The translations under genes were made by a program, and so were the position numbers. Below the pieces are notes generated by a model. The model was not told where the DNA came from. It did not search any database and worked only from the letters and a program-made list of their open reading frames with translations. A stretch of 64,000 nucleotides of DNA from Liolophura sinensis (taxonomy: Eukaryota > Mollusca > Polyplacophora > Chitonida > Chitonidae). Positions 1 to 12,221 of this stretch are shown here, piece by piece. The DNA lies in contig NC_088300.1 of the NCBI RefSeq assembly GCF_032854445.1, forward strand, positions 23,357,608-23,421,607. Reading direction: 5' to 3'. Every line of letters begins with the position of its first letter. Within the stretch, counting starts at the first letter, position 1.

Positions 1-1233
1 ACCATAGTGACCCAGAAACATCCAGGTAGTCCACAGTCAACGGGTCACATATGCGGGCACATATACAGTGACACGCTAGCGTCGTTCCTAAAACAGAACC
101 AGTTGACCTGTACACAGGTTAGGGGGGATGTTAGTTACCATTTAAGAAAATAATAAACATAGCTTCAGAAGAAAAGATCTGAAACGAAGAGAGAGATGGG
201 GGCGGGCTTGGAGGTGGGGATGGACATGCACACACCTGCCATTCATCAACTAAAACGTGTATGATCATAGTGTATATACATCGTTCTCCTCTTCAATTCG
301 AAAGCGTCTGACTTGTACTCGACCTTTAAAAACAGGACAAAGTAACGAAAGTTCCCATTCTATCTTGATTCGATAAATTTTCTGGTAAATACAAAGGTCG
401 AATAGCGAAATGTCCTCTATTGTCTCCATGTATAACTGGTAGGATGGCGGTGTGGTTTATGAGCTCCTGTTTCACGACAGTTTTTATTACTTCATCGAGC
501 GCTTAAACATTTACAGAATTTATTCTATACCAATGACTAATAAAATTTACTAGTGTTACATATGACTTTAAATAATGTTAAACCAAACAGTTTCTCAGTT
601 ATAGAGGGTGATGAACATTCATAATGTTAGTTTAACAGTTTCTAACTAAAAGTATTAGAAATTATGCACTTTACAAAATGACTGGGAAGTGCTGTAATTT
701 AACGTTTATCCTATGTCAGATGTACACTTTTAGATGTTGTGTTAAAAATTTTAAAATCTAAGATTATGTTACAACCTGCAAACACCAATTACAAGACAAC
801 CTTTACAAGACTTAACAATTTAAAAGATGTTGCACTCACATTTTTTTAGAATTTAACATATAGTATCTTAACTTACTTTGTTTTAACTCAAATTGTTGAA
901 ATTTTAACATTTGAGTTTTAAGAGAGTAGACGTCTAAAGAAACTGCGCAGAAATTTACATACTGTATACAGCGTCCATTATGGAAGCCTCATAAAGCCAT
1001 AATTGTACCATTATGCGGGCGATGGAGCAATGGTACAATGGGACGATGATGGCCTTCTCCGGCTTCCTTAAGCGTCACTTCGTCCTGGATTTTGAACCTT
1101 TTGACATTTATGTAGTATAGAGACCAAATGGAAACAATTATGCATGTTATACAGTCCTGAATGAATCAAGCCGTTGAAGTTTGAAATCTCTGGTTATTAA
1201 TCAAAAAATGAGTATTTCCTGAACACTTGAGTT
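1..1233. other. No gene recognised
   Basis: AT-rich sequence with stop codons in all frames at short intervals. I see no conserved protein segment, RNA gene or clear repeat here. Confidence 0.5.
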
Positions 1234-1299
1234 GTGAATGAATGAATGATTATGGCTTAACGCCACATCGGCGGTATCTCAGGCATATCGTGGCGAGCA
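1234..1299. repeat. Fragment of a (GAAT)n-tailed dispersed repeat
   Basis: A short (GAAT)n run is followed by GATTATGGCTTAACGCCACA and a segment ending CATATCGTGGCGA. The same arrangement recurs at 29466-29553 and, more diverged, at 47560-47600 and 60231-60310. It looks like the tail end of a SINE or similar element. No head with Pol III boxes was found next to it. Confidence 0.5.
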
Positions 1300-1318
1300 T
1301 AAGAGCATAAGAGAAACA

Positions 1319-1320
<2 letters not shown>

Positions 1321-1409
<89 letters not shown>
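1321..1409. repeat. (AT)n microsatellite
   Basis: Uninterrupted alternating AT for about 89 bases. It produces a spurious Ile-Tyr repeat in translation and is not coding. Confidence 0.95.
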
Positions 1410-1413
<4 letters not shown>

Positions 1414-1801
1414 TGATACCACCTGAAATATTGGCTAATTGGTAATCATAGCCTTTCTTCAACAGTAGCTTTATCACGCTTTTTAATCAAATGAAAAACC
1501 ACCTTATAAGGCCCTGCGCAAATTACAAAAAACAGAGGTGTCAATATATCGTGGACTCTCAGTTAGTAACATAATAGGACCAATTTAAAAAGGTGGTAAA
1601 TATTGTTGAAATTGTGGCGTACTCTCTCCAAGCAGTAAAGTAGACAAACATGTTCCAAGGATTATCATGCAGATGCAGTTGTTCTCTCATGGACGAAAAC
1701 AGACGAGCCTCCAGTCCAGTTTGTTTAGCTCGGTGCAGATGGCTACAATGCAGAATCGATTCTGATTGGTTGGTGTGAGAGACAGACAAGCCCAGGCTGG
1801 G

Positions 1802-1821
1802 ATTAAGAGACGTCTCTTAAT
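1802..1821. repeat. 20-bp perfect palindrome
   Basis: ATTAAGAGACGTCTCTTAAT is its own reverse complement. It lies just upstream of a dispersed-repeat copy (1858-1953) and may belong to it. No function is evident. Confidence 0.7.
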
Positions 1822-1857
1822 TCCAGGTCCAGACTATGCCTTTCATAAGCTGAATAT

Positions 1858-1953
1858 TAGGTATGGTACATTTATTCAAGCTTGACCAAGACTGCTGGGT
1901 TTAACCCAGGAAACCCCATCTCCATTGTCAGCCAATCTGCGACGATTCTGTAT
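1858..1953 (+). repeat. Dispersed repeat, copy 1 (partner at 25431-25530)
   Basis: The two copies share the order TTAGGTATGGT, ATTTATTCAAGC, an AACC-AGGA segment, then TTAGCCAATC or TCAGCCAATC and CGATTCTGT. Similarity is clear but diverged. I do not recognise the family. Confidence 0.55.
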
Positions 1954-4900
1954 CCCATTCAGGCATGCATTGCATTGCATATATTGCGCAATGGGAAGAG
2001 AGCACCTCGACCGTGCTAGCCATTATGTAATAGTGTTACACTATGCGTAGCACACATATATAAATGACAGGGTCGATATCCTGTCCACAATCATGCATAT
2101 ATAGGCCTCAACAATAAACCACCCCATAAGCTACCTTTGAACATGTTGTCATACACACGCGGTATTAATGACGTAATTCAATCAGTTAATGGGAGTAAAC
2201 AAATGGACTTCAGTTTTGTGAAGCGTATATTGGTGTTGTCATATAGCCTACATACCGGTACTTATACGAACCATCGAGATTTCGATCCAGTATATATTAT
2301 CAATAGAGGCTTGACGTGTCGACACGAAGTGAGAGGTGACACAGAGAGAGTCCTATTTAGCATTGATCAGCATTATTAAGTGTCTGATGCTGATAGGCCA
2401 CAAACAACGCGGGCCCTTCACCGAGTGACACGGTTTATTGTATTGCATTGTACTATTCGTTTTCTCGGTATCGGTTGAAATATCCAGTGATATATATGTA
2501 TAAATATTATATGTACATATCATAGCAAAGAAAGAAATGCACTGTTATATTAATCTTAACGCGAACATAAGTGTCACTCGAAGCAACAGTAAAACTGTCC
2601 GTAAAACTTTTTTGATTTATTTTTAAAGTTTTGCTGTGCCATAGCAAGCATTGAAAAAACAGTGTGGTAAAATACAGAGGGCTTTTCGAAGCAGATATAT
2701 GACGTCACATCATTTTCTTCACAAGAAATTCCCTTATGTGTCTATGAAACACTTTGAAAGTTTCTGTGAAACCATCTTTACGATCATTCTAATAAGTTTT
2801 GGGGATATTCAGGTTTGTAAGATTTGGTCTGAAATCCCTTCGTGCCGTTTTTCGATTAGAGAAAACTGTAAAAACACAATTTTAAGTATTTCTGGACCCC
2901 GTTTTCTGTTGTGTTTCAACGGATGCACAAATTGTTCTTTGTGCAAACTATGATAGGAACACACTTCGTGATAGACGATAGACTTTAAATAGTAAGTTTG
3001 CAATTTAGTGCTATAGATTCTTACAGGTATCTCACAGGTAGATAAGTGATAGTTGTACATACATGTATATACCTGCATGCCTGAATTAAATGATAAGAAG
3101 TTTTGCATTAGCCACAAATATAAATAAACAGAATCACAGTGTGGGCCATAAAGTCGTACGAAAACGTGTCTGATCCTTATCTAGGCGTCTATTATCAAAT
3201 AATACACAGGGATGAAAGCGCACGGGTGTACACCGTAATAAATATGTTTAAAACTGAATTAAGGTTTTATTCACTATAGTGTCAACAAAGTCTTCCTCCA
3301 GAGATCAATGCATGAGTCAACATCTAGAAACGTCAGTGTATCCATCGGTAGGAAATACCTCCGTCAGAATGTCCTCTTGTTACACATGTTACAGGGCTTA
3401 AACACAACAGATGTACACTGAGCAAAGTCAGTACAGATACAAAGTATCCCATTGTAGTAAGATACCATGGTTTAACTGAAAATGACTCACCCAGCAGTTT
3501 TAACTTGGTGTCGTATCACACACATATATAGGCCTGCTATACTGAATATGATCTCGAATTTTTTATGGAAGCGGATAGCGTCTAATCGCCATCTCTCTAC
3601 CTCAGCCATATCAACGTTACATGTAACACGCTCGAATTGCAGTCTAGATTTGGGGCAATTTTGTGTTTTCGCGTGTGCGCGAAATTTCATGTTAAATACG
3701 TACGGGAGGTGATGTCAGAAAACACAAACGCCCTGTCTTAACCTTTGTTCCTAATAATACCTGACACAAATGCATTCTCTTTATTTATAAAGTATGCACA
3801 AGCTGTTCGTGACAAACACCTGATACAATGTAATTGATACTTACACGATATGTATGTACGTTGAAATCTACGTTAAATCCCAAAATCAACAGATAAACCT
3901 GAATCAACAGGTACTTGAAGTACCGTACGTATATTAATTGGCTTAGCATTTTCTTTACCTCATCATTTTTGAGAGGATGAAAAAAAGCGATCAGCGTTAA
4001 TGCAACCAAAATTTTGCTACTACAAATAGCCCAAATAATTACCTTTCACAACCTGTCAGCCTCGTCTGCGCATGTGTTACGTATTAATAAAGTTCTTAAC
4101 ATGCATAATGCTGGTCTCAGTATATGCTTTCAACATTTAAATCATTTTAACAATGCAAATAGGACAGTATATACCAGTATATAAGCCACATGTTTTCCGA
4201 AAGGCAATAACTACAGCTCTCGATGGTAATTAAAGAGAATTTGATTTGATCAGCGATTATAGATTTTTCTTAAAAAATTACCGGTAGTCCTATAGCACTT
4301 TAAAGTGCTAGCCCGCTGTGGCAAACTGTGGCCACAAAAAGGGAAAAATTCTTCCACACGCTATTAAAAACGATCAGTCAGTCATTTCTCGACCCTGTAA
4401 GGTATGAAGAACAGCTATATAGAATGAATATTTAATAGAGAATTTGTTAAACCCTACCTCCTACGGTAATGTCGCAGATTAACTATGTCCATGTTTGACC
4501 TCAAAGAGGCGACCTAAAAACCGGTCATTGACCTGACCCTCAAAAGTATAGTTAGTTTCTTTCCTGCATAACGGAAAGCTATACAGGGCTATATTTATAT
4601 GATCTAAGCTTTGGGATAATAGTTTGATCACGAATTATACAAAAGTGCAAATACATGCCATACCGCTTTAACGTTATACGCCGCCACGTTTAGGTGCAAT
4701 CCAAATAAAAGTTTCCTGACTGTTTATATTTAGCTCTATTATAAGCAATTTAATGTTCTTCAAGGGCGATAAGGCTGCAACAGTTTGTAATTTTGTATAC
4801 ACGGATACATGATCTCTTCAACTCTTACATTTCGACTTGGGAAATTTCCACTGACATGAGCTCAATAGGCGTAACACTTACACAGAGCGGACAAAATGAC

Positions 4901-6884
4901 CTACCACCAAACATATTTTAACAATTCTTTCACGAAAGAGTTCATTGCAGCGTGCCGAGCTACGCGGGATTTTATCCATGTCTATATAACAAGTCCGCGT
5001 GTTTGAAATATTTTCCACCGTATTCGGGAGTGTAGGAAGCAAATAAAAACATTGGAGGGCGGGGGTGGGGGTGGGGGTGTAACTATCCAAGCAAGAAAGA
5101 ATCCAGGGGCGGCCTAGTCCCCACGTTCTTGGGCGTACACACGTTTGGACATGTTTTAAGACATTCACCTTCAATGTGATCAATTGTGATTATCTCGTGC
5201 ATATTTTGGCACTGATTTAGCATCTAGCTTACAGAATGGCTTAAATAACATTTGTACCGTACTCACTTTCCGTGCAGCATAAGTACAGCCTAAATATATA
5301 GGGTACTATACTCAAATAGCACATGCATTGTTTGTTATGCATCTGCGGTAACTATACCTCTGTATGATCAAAACAAGTGCATTTATGGCGTTAGCATTTA
5401 TGGTGTCAGGTGAATACTTCAAGCGAGATTCAAAGATACAGTTTGCTGGGAATTGTTACTTGCAATCCAAACAGTATTTTAATGTCCAAATGTAACAAAT
5501 ACCCACTGCAGTTTATTAACCCATCTGATTATTGTCTGGTGTCATATACTGGAGAATATTTCACTTATATGATGAGCGTCCGATTAATGGGTGCACGAAC
5601 CGCCGATTGTTGGTCCCCGCTTCCTATATACCGGTACACCATTGAATTGCCTTTATGGTACATATAGGACGCACTTGTTATGCATTTTCCTATATATATG
5701 CCTATATATTTTAAGCTGTAGAGGCGATAATATATTCCACCATGTACAATCAGAAAACGCGTGTACATATGTTTAGGGGAAGATGGAAAACTGCATATCT
5801 GGTGTAAATGGGCGAAATTATTTAACGAAAAAACAAATGCACACAAAATTTAGGTATATATGTACATGTATGGGTAACAATAAAACCAGGGGCAGCCCTA
5901 ATAAAAAAACGATAAACGATAATAAAATCAGAGGGGCAGCTTGGACTAAGAGCGCCAGAAATCCGTATTATAGCCTACTGGTAAAGGGTTCAAATTCCAT
6001 GTTTTATAGGAGTCGCATAGTGAATTGAATATATGCTTTAAGGCAAAGACCTCTAAAATCGAAGTAGACATTGCTAAGTAGACCACTTAAAACTATGAAT
6101 AAATATACTTTCATTTATTTTTTACAGTTTTGTGAAAAGAGTTAAAGGCGCCCAAACGTTCGAATTCTAATTAAGGTGGGTTTTATAGACCATAATTCTA
6201 TCAGAGGTTAAGAGATCTGACGTCACAGAAAGTTTATCCAACTCTTATCACGACACTGAATGTTGGAATAATTTTTTCTACCTATCAGTAAAACATTACC
6301 GAAATAATATTCCCAATAATTCCTTCCTTCTGGTGAAGATCATTTAAAAAGGTGATAAAAAAGAGTTCCTTTGAAATGAAGGTTTTTTGCGCATAGTTTT
6401 CAGTTGTCTGTATGATGAACCAGCATAGTTTAGCTTTCTTTTACTTTAATACACTGCACAGGAACATCCATCTGTTTTTACTGTCCTGGCACAGATGGTA
6501 AGAAATGTATAAAGTTTGACAGGTTGAGATGAATTGGCGAAGTAATAGGAAGTGTTGTGCATATATGATATAGTTATAAAAGATAACTTCCGACAGATTT
6601 TTGCTGCCACTGAATTTCAAATATCTGTGATTTGCAGTACATTTTAGAAAAACGGCCAATAGCACTGCCCGAAAAGAATTTTTTAATGGCAAGAGCAAAA
6701 AGAACAGACCTCCATCTTTCAGCATGCAATCCAAAACATCTACACGAATTAAACCTGTAACAATGTTTATTGTCAGCTTTAAATTTGGTTAACACCGCAC
6801 AAAAGGGCAAGTAACCCTTTGTAATCCTGACAACAAAATATTTTTGCAAAGTTGCTTCCCCTGAATTTACTCGCCACTACAAGT
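1954..6884. other. Gene-poor flank, nothing recognised
   Basis: Only short open frames without codon structure or recognisable motifs. The one notable feature is a G-rich tract at 5057-5078 (three runs of five G separated by single T, next to a further G run), a possible G-quadruplex. No promoter of the downstream RDH14-like gene could be pinned. A 5' untranslated exon could lie here unseen. Confidence 0.45.
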
Positions 6885-7838
6885 ATGGCGTGGTTGAAAA
6901 TTGTTGCTGCAGGAACTGTAGCATTAAGTGTTTATTTCTTGCGCCGTTTTGTGGTCGGGAAGGCCTGTGCTAGTTGCCGATCTCTGAAGGGAAAGACCGT
7001 CATTATTACGGGTGCCAACTGTGGCCTGGGTAAAGCTACAGCATGTGAACTGGCAAAGCGAGAGGCAAGAGTCATCTTAGCTTGTCGCGACATAGCCAAA
7101 GGCCAGGCAGCTCTGAATGAAATCCGCCAGGAGACAAGCGCAGGAGAATTGATTGTAAAACGACTAGATTTGGCTTCTTTAAGATCTATCCGCGAATTCA
7201 CGGCAGAAATCCTTGTGGAAGAAGATCGCGTGGACATTTTGGTGAATAACGCTGGTGTGTTCCAGTGCCCGTATTCAAAAACGGAAGACGGGTTTGAACA
7301 GCAAATGGGCGTGAACCATTTTGGACATTTTCTGTTAACAACTCGTCTTCTCAACATGATCAAAACGTCTGCACCAAGCCGAATAGTTATCGTGTCTTCT
7401 GTTCTTATGAAAAACGGCCAAATTGACTTCTCGGATGTTAATAAAGAAAAATTCTACGACAAAAAGCAAGCTTACGCTGATAGTAAATTAGCCGAAGCTC
7501 TGTTTTGCCGGGAACTGGCACATCGTTTGGAGAACTCTGGTGTGGGAGTGTTTTGCGTTAGTCCAGGCATGGTCTTAACTTCTCTGGGCCGACACGTCAC
7601 CTCTCCTCTTATGTCCTTGATTTTCTGGCCGTTGGCGAGACTGTTGTTGAAGACTCCTCACCAGGGATGTCAGACGGTGTTACATTGCTGTCTGTCTGAG
7701 GACCTGGACGAAATGTCAGGGCTTTTCTTCAGAGATTGCTCTCAGGTGCCTTGGTATAATGTAGTAGATGAAGCCACTGCCAAGAAATTATGGGAGCTTT
7801 CAGAACAACTGACAGCAGCTAAAAGTGCCAAGCCCTAA
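6885..7838 (+). CDS. RDH14-like short-chain dehydrogenase/reductase
   Basis: Predicted 317-residue NAD(P)-dependent oxidoreductase of the classical SDR superfamily, closest in my reading to retinol dehydrogenase 14 (and RDH11-13). These enzymes reduce retinaldehyde or other lipid aldehydes at the endoplasmic reticulum or mitochondrial membrane. Residues 5-19 form a hydrophobic N-terminal anchor. The cofactor-binding TGANCGLG is at 42-49, NNAG at 121-124, a conserved Ser pair at 171-172, and the catalytic YxxxK at Tyr197 and Lys201. RDH14-typical stretches are KTEDGFEQQMGVNHFGHFLL, SAPSRIV and SLGRH. The length is slightly below human RDH14 (336, from memory). I chose the ATG at 6885 because it has A at -3 and G at +4; the open frame extends upstream to 6831 with no earlier ATG. 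The coding region is uninterrupted, whereas the human gene has two exons. A 13-base A run begins 17 bases past the stop. The substrate is inferred from the family, not shown. Confidence 0.9.
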   Translation: MAWLKIVAAGTVALSVYFLRRFVVGKACASCRSLKGKTVIITGANCGLGKATACELAKREARVILACRDIAKGQAALNEIRQETSAGELIVKRLDLASLRSIREFTAEILVEEDRVDILVNNAGVFQCPYSKTEDGFEQQMGVNHFGHFLLTTRLLNMIKTSAPSRIVIVSSVLMKNGQIDFSDVNKEKFYDKKQAYADSKLAEALFCRELAHRLENSGVGVFCVSPGMVLTSLGRHVTSPLMSLIFWPLARLLLKTPHQGCQTVLHCCLSEDLDEMSGLFFRDCSQVPWYNVVDEATAKKLWELSEQLTAAKSAKP

Positions 7839-8829
7839 AAATGTCGTTATTTTGAAAAAAAAAAAAAGGTAACATCTCGATCGTTTCACAGTTGTTTCAT
7901 GTGGGCCTAGCCTGCATTTAAGTCGAAAATTTGAAATGTGAGTCCGACGGTGAAATGATGTATTAATTTGGTCTCATTAGTGTTTATTTAAATTTATAAT
8001 TTGCAGTGTCACGTATAGTGCTGATATATGAGCTAGTGAGAAGTATAATGAAAAGTAGCCTACTTGAAGATACTAATATCTCAGGTATATGATAACAGAC
8101 GAATGTCATCTTCGATTGTTGCATAGTTCTTTAACCTCTACTTTTTAAAACTAAAGCGTGTTTAGAATACTGTAGAATGTTTTATGCAATGTACAAAAAA
8201 TACATTTAGTCTGTTTCGTTATTTTCTTTCTTTCACTTTCTCTTTCGACCTACGGTCGGAGCTCTCCCCTAGTTTCATAAACCACCGCCAAAACTCGGCC
8301 GTTTTCACGAGTAAAAAATTCTTGATGTTAATTGCACGGCACTTAATGCGAATTTAGTGAAATAAGTGAATTATTATTTTCTGTCCCAGGTGACTGGTTT
8401 GCAGCAGATGGTAGTCGCTAAAGTCCCCGTACATCGCGTCAAACACCCTATAACTGTCCATCTCTATAGGGCCTAACTGTTCGTTTATACGGCTTACGGT
8501 CAGAAGGTAACTTTGCCTGGTATATAGATGGGCTTATGGGAAGAAATCTTCACCTAGGGGAGCAGGCTGACTGTGGAACAGAAAAAAATTAAATTAAAAT
8601 AAATTAAAACAATTTGCAACAATACAGGGAAGTGGCATTTGGGGGGTGGGGGTGGGGAGTAGCGGAAGCAGTTCCAAAGTCTTAAATTGCGGCCGGTACA
8701 ATAGGACCTAATTATAAACCTATACGGGACTGACTGCAGGACAACATGAAAGTACTTTTGTGGGATGCAACAAATAGGATCAAAATCAAAACACGCAGAC
8801 TGGACATATGAAAGAAATGTGAATATAGA
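7839..8829. other. 3' flank of the RDH14-like gene
   Basis: An A13 run (7855-7867) follows the stop codon and is directly followed by GGTAACA, which resembles a splice donor. No convincing AATAAA lies close to the stop. A G-rich tract is at 8641-8659. No other gene is seen. Confidence 0.4.
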
Positions 8830-9535
8830 CGCCTTTAACGTGAAACACACTATTTCATGATTAGAATCCAAGGAAGGATGCACCAGTGCAAACGCCTTCA
8901 ATATGAACTACAAATCACTTTATGGTTAGAATCCAAGGAAGGGTGCGCTGGTATGAAAGCCTTCAGTATGAAATACAAGATCCTTTCATGATTAGAATCC
9001 AAAGACAGATGCACCAGTGCAAAAGCCTTCAATATGAAATATACCGGCCCGGATAGCACAGTTGGTAGAGCGTCCGCTTCGGGACCGGTAGATCCAGGAT
9101 CAATCCTTGATCGAGTCACACCTAAGACTTTAAAAAGAGGAAGTTTTAACTTGCTCGCTTGGCGTTCAACATGAAGGGGATAGTGCAACGACTGGTTGAC
9201 CCGTATCAGTATAATGGCTCGGGCGGGGCGGCTTACTTGCCCTGGGTAAGTCGTCTCAGTGAAGCAGCACTAAATAAAAGAGCGGTGGAAATCCTTCCTG
9301 CAACAAGGAGGCACATTACACGTACATTCACCCTAAAGATTCCTTCGTCGTCATATGACTGAAAATTATTGAGTACGACGTTAAACCCCAAGCACTCACT
9401 CACTATGAAATATAATAACATTTCATGGTTAGAAGCCAAGGAAGGATGCACCAGTATAAACAAACGCTTTTAATATGAAATACAATTTCACTTCATGGTT
9501 AAAATCCAAGGAAGCGCCGGTATAAACGCCTTTAA
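8830..9535. repeat. 66-bp minisatellite, about five copies, split by a SINE
   Basis: Units contain TTAGAATCCAAGGAAGGATG and CACCAGTGCAAACGCCTTCA. The shared word TTAGAA starts at 8861, 8926 and 8992, then as TTAGAAG at 9429 after the inserted SINE, and as TTAAAAT at 9499. Spacings are 65, 66, 66 (after removing the SINE) and 70 bases. It is non-coding; the minus-strand open frames across it are by-products of the repeat. Confidence 0.85.
9044..9403 (+). mobile_element. tRNA-derived SINE, family 2, with target-site duplication
   Basis: The head carries an A-box-like TAGCACAGTTGGTAGAGCG and a B-box-like GGATCAATCC, as in tRNA-derived Pol III promoters. The body includes GACTGGTTGACCCGTATCAG and CGTCGTCATATGACTGAAAA, and the tail is (CACT)n. 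A perfect 11-base duplication, TATGAAATATA (9033-9043 and 9404-9414), flanks it. Other copies are at 11296, 38945 (minus), 48641 and 54110 (minus). The family resembles SINEs widespread in molluscs. I cannot assign a database name. Confidence 0.9.
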
Positions 9536-10994
9536 AGGATAAGACAGCGCCTGACGAAAGCGTTTCAAAGCAGGGTTCTCAAGCGTTCTAAAAGGAATCA
9601 TATTTTATTATTTTAATGAGATTTCACCGAATAACAAGTAGAACAAAATGACAATACTGCACAAATGGCAGGTGTGAGTCGAAGCCGCCATGTTGAGAAT
9701 TTTATCCAATCAGACCTGTTGCTGTCATATTACGCGGCCTAGGATAGGACGTAGCCTTTACCCATTCACTCCAAAAAGTGGCCTTAGATGACATAAAACT
9801 ACTGCATCATTTTGAAATCGTTCACATTGATCTAGTTACGTGTAGCCGAAGAGTGTTGTGGGGCAGGTCTGTATCATTTACGGACCACCACAGAAGTAAA
9901 ATCAGTTGATTTACAAGCCGTGTAATATTCAACGACGGCATCACAAATTATGTCAGTAGAATACCGTATCGTCCCAAACCTCATTCATCTCCCCAAATAC
10001 ATTTATTGTCGTTCATTTTAGCGTTTAGTAAACAGTTTCTAAATAACAAATATCACAGAGTCGGTGAAAAATTCACACAGGGATGCCGAAGGTGTATGGG
10101 AATGAGAAGACGGCATCTCACAGGACAATTTTTAAAATTAATTAAATCCTTCGTCTTTTATCGCATACAAGGGATGTTTTTTTCTGTTTTCTTTCATAAA
10201 ATACAGCAAATTTATTGAAACTGTGTACTAGCCGAGGTGCCCTCTCTCACGCCCGCGATGACTAGGTCAGCACTGCTTTCGTCTGAGAAGACGCCACCAC
10301 AAAACTGCGGCATAAACTTCAGCTACAGTCAAATGTTTAGATCAGCCTCAGTTGTGCTCAGATTTATTTTGCATTTGTTTTAGAATTGAGCATGAACCTA
10401 GTTGTACAAAAATCCTGTTGTAATTTTGTAAACATTTAATAGGTGTCAAAATCACCTCTGACGGAGGCTACAAACTATATTTAGTTGTCCCTGTCTTTAC
10501 TTAAAGGCGCTTTGTGTACATTGGTGTTTTTCAAGCATGATCTGTGTGATATAGTTGCAACATGTTATGGCGAATAGAATCGCATTTAATCCTACACGTT
10601 GTGTCCCAGCATGATGTTAAGATGACGTTATAACCTATCTGGTCTTGATGGCCAATTTGAATGGAATTTGCATTGAATTATGGCATATGTGGTTTGACAC
10701 GAATGACATCAAAGCATCACGATCATTGACATCAACCTCTCTTATTTTCACAGCAGTATACATGTCAGTCATTGTCACACATAAAGCTGCTACATATTGT
10801 ATTATCTTTTCTGCGCGTGGACTGAAAGGAACCCCATTCTCATTATCTGGTGTGGAAGATGAAAAATCTCTAGTTGTCCTCCAGTGGATCGTCAGGAACT
10901 TCTGTCCCTTTCTCGATAGAAAGCGGGGCAATGAGATGACGTAATTGGCACTATGACGTCATAATGTGATTACATCACTATCGCCCCAGGATGT
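9536..10994. other. No gene recognised
   Basis: Short open frames on both strands overlap without protein-like conservation. A CRE-like TGACGTCA is at about 10953-10960, with a related TGACGTAA at about 10935-10942. They have no gene context. Confidence 0.4.
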
Positions 10995-11225
10995 CTCGTG
11001 GTACGGCTTCGGTGGCCTAATGATTAGAACCCGGATCGGGCCATATAATTCTTTAGAAAATGGCACCTGTTGTTCCCTCGCTTGACGCTCAGCTGAGAGG
11101 TTAGGGCAAGGAAACACGATTGAGTGTCCTGTCAGGTGTCTTCGGTATGATAGCCCTGTCATAAGAAGACTATATCTGTACACGCACCTAATGACTTTTC
11201 GTCATCATTTGGCTGAAAAATTAGG
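10995..11225 (+). mobile_element. SINE-like element, family 3, diverged copy
   Basis: It shares a TTGTTCC-CTCGCTTG-CGCTCAGC stretch and GTGTCTTCGG with the copy at 47215-47545 and, in reverse, with 21830-22082. The left part contains GGTGGCCTAATGATTAG, which could be a decayed A-box region. No target-site duplication was found. Confidence 0.5.
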
Positions 11226-11260
11226 TAGGCCTATATGCGATATATTAGCCAACGCAGGAT

Positions 11261-11286
11261 ACGTTACGTTACGTTACGTTACGTTA
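11261..11286. repeat. (ACGTT)n pentanucleotide repeat
   Basis: About five tandem ACGTT units directly before a 5'-truncated SINE. Confidence 0.85.
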
Positions 11287-11295
11287 CATACATAG

Positions 11296-11641
11296 GCTTG
11301 GTAGAGCGTCCGCTTCGGGACCGGTAGATCCAGGATCAATCCTTGTTCAAGTCAAACCTAAGACTTTAAAAGAGGAAGTTGTAACTTCCTCGCTTGGCGT
11401 TCAGCATGAAAGGGATAGTGCAACGACTGGTTGACCCGTATCAGTATAATGGCTCGGGCGGGGCGGCTTGCTTGCCTTGGGTAAGTCGTCTCAGCGAAGC
11501 AGCATTAAATAAAAGAGCGGTGGAAATCTTTCCTGCAACAAGGAGGTACATTACACGTACATGCACCCTAATCATTCGTTCGTCGTCATATGACTGAAAA
11601 ATTGTTGAGTACGACGTTAAACCCCAATCACTCACTCACTC
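11296..11641 (+). mobile_element. tRNA-derived SINE, family 2, 5'-truncated
   Basis: It begins inside the A-box region and ends in (CACT)n. A perfect 10-base target-site duplication, ACATACATAG (11286-11295 and 11642-11651), shows it arrived already truncated. The body closely matches the copy at 9044-9403. Confidence 0.88.
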
Positions 11642-11707
11642 ACATACATAGACTACACACACAAGAATATATATGTACTAAAGTACATACTTTCCATTGC
11701 ATGTTTG

Positions 11708-11709
<2 letters not shown>

Positions 11710-11770
<61 letters not shown>
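11710..11770. repeat. (TA)n microsatellite
   Basis: Uninterrupted alternating TA over about 60 bases. Translations across it are spurious. Confidence 0.95.
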
Positions 11771-11773
<3 letters not shown>

Positions 11774-12127
11774 GTCACTGAATCCGCGTATGAATCAAAC
11801 GCACATATTTGTGAATTGCTTATAAATTTAATACTTCAAGTGATGAAAAAAGGAAATTTGGTGTGGACAGATTTTGGCCGAAAGTTGTCAAACAATGCCA
11901 AGTTCTGCACTGGGTTATCGATATGTTTTTAATGTAGGCTCTTATATCGGCCCGATCAGCAGTAGTCTGTATATAAATCATGCAGGATTCATATTGATAA
12001 AACAATAGTAATTTGGCGGCTAACTAGGCATTACAGTGATGTTACATAAAATCTCTGTAGCATCCATCTCCATTACCAAATTAAGAAATTGTAATTCATA
12101 TACTAAGAACATTATTAATTCTTAGAA

Positions 12128-12215
12128 AGTTGCATACACTCAAAAAATTAATCTGTTAATTTCAACAGAAGGTTTGTTTTCTGAGTGCTGTTAGAATGTA
12201 TTCTGTAATTACAAT
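12128..12215 (+). repeat. AT-rich dispersed repeat, inverted partner at 51575-51655
   Basis: ACACTCAAAAA, a TAATCTG-TAA-TTTCAAC stretch and GTTAGAATGTATTCTGT appear here. The same words appear as the reverse complement at 51575-51655. It may be a small terminal-inverted-repeat element; both ends were not defined. Confidence 0.5.
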
Positions 12216-12221
12216 AAATGT

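Noticed and set aside
6852-6884. An upstream TTG start for the RDH14-like gene
   Set aside because: TTG is not a normal start in animal nuclear genes. The first ATG in frame, at 6885, has a good context and places the membrane anchor at the N-terminus.
7855-7867. Poly(A) tail proving retroposition of the RDH14-like gene
   Set aside because: Only 13 A, 17 bases after the stop, with no polyadenylation signal before it and no target duplication found. Kept only as a question.
9044-9120. True tRNA gene at a SINE head
   Set aside because: A and B boxes are present but the acceptor stem and anticodon arm do not pair, and the same head recurs joined to the same body with target duplications.
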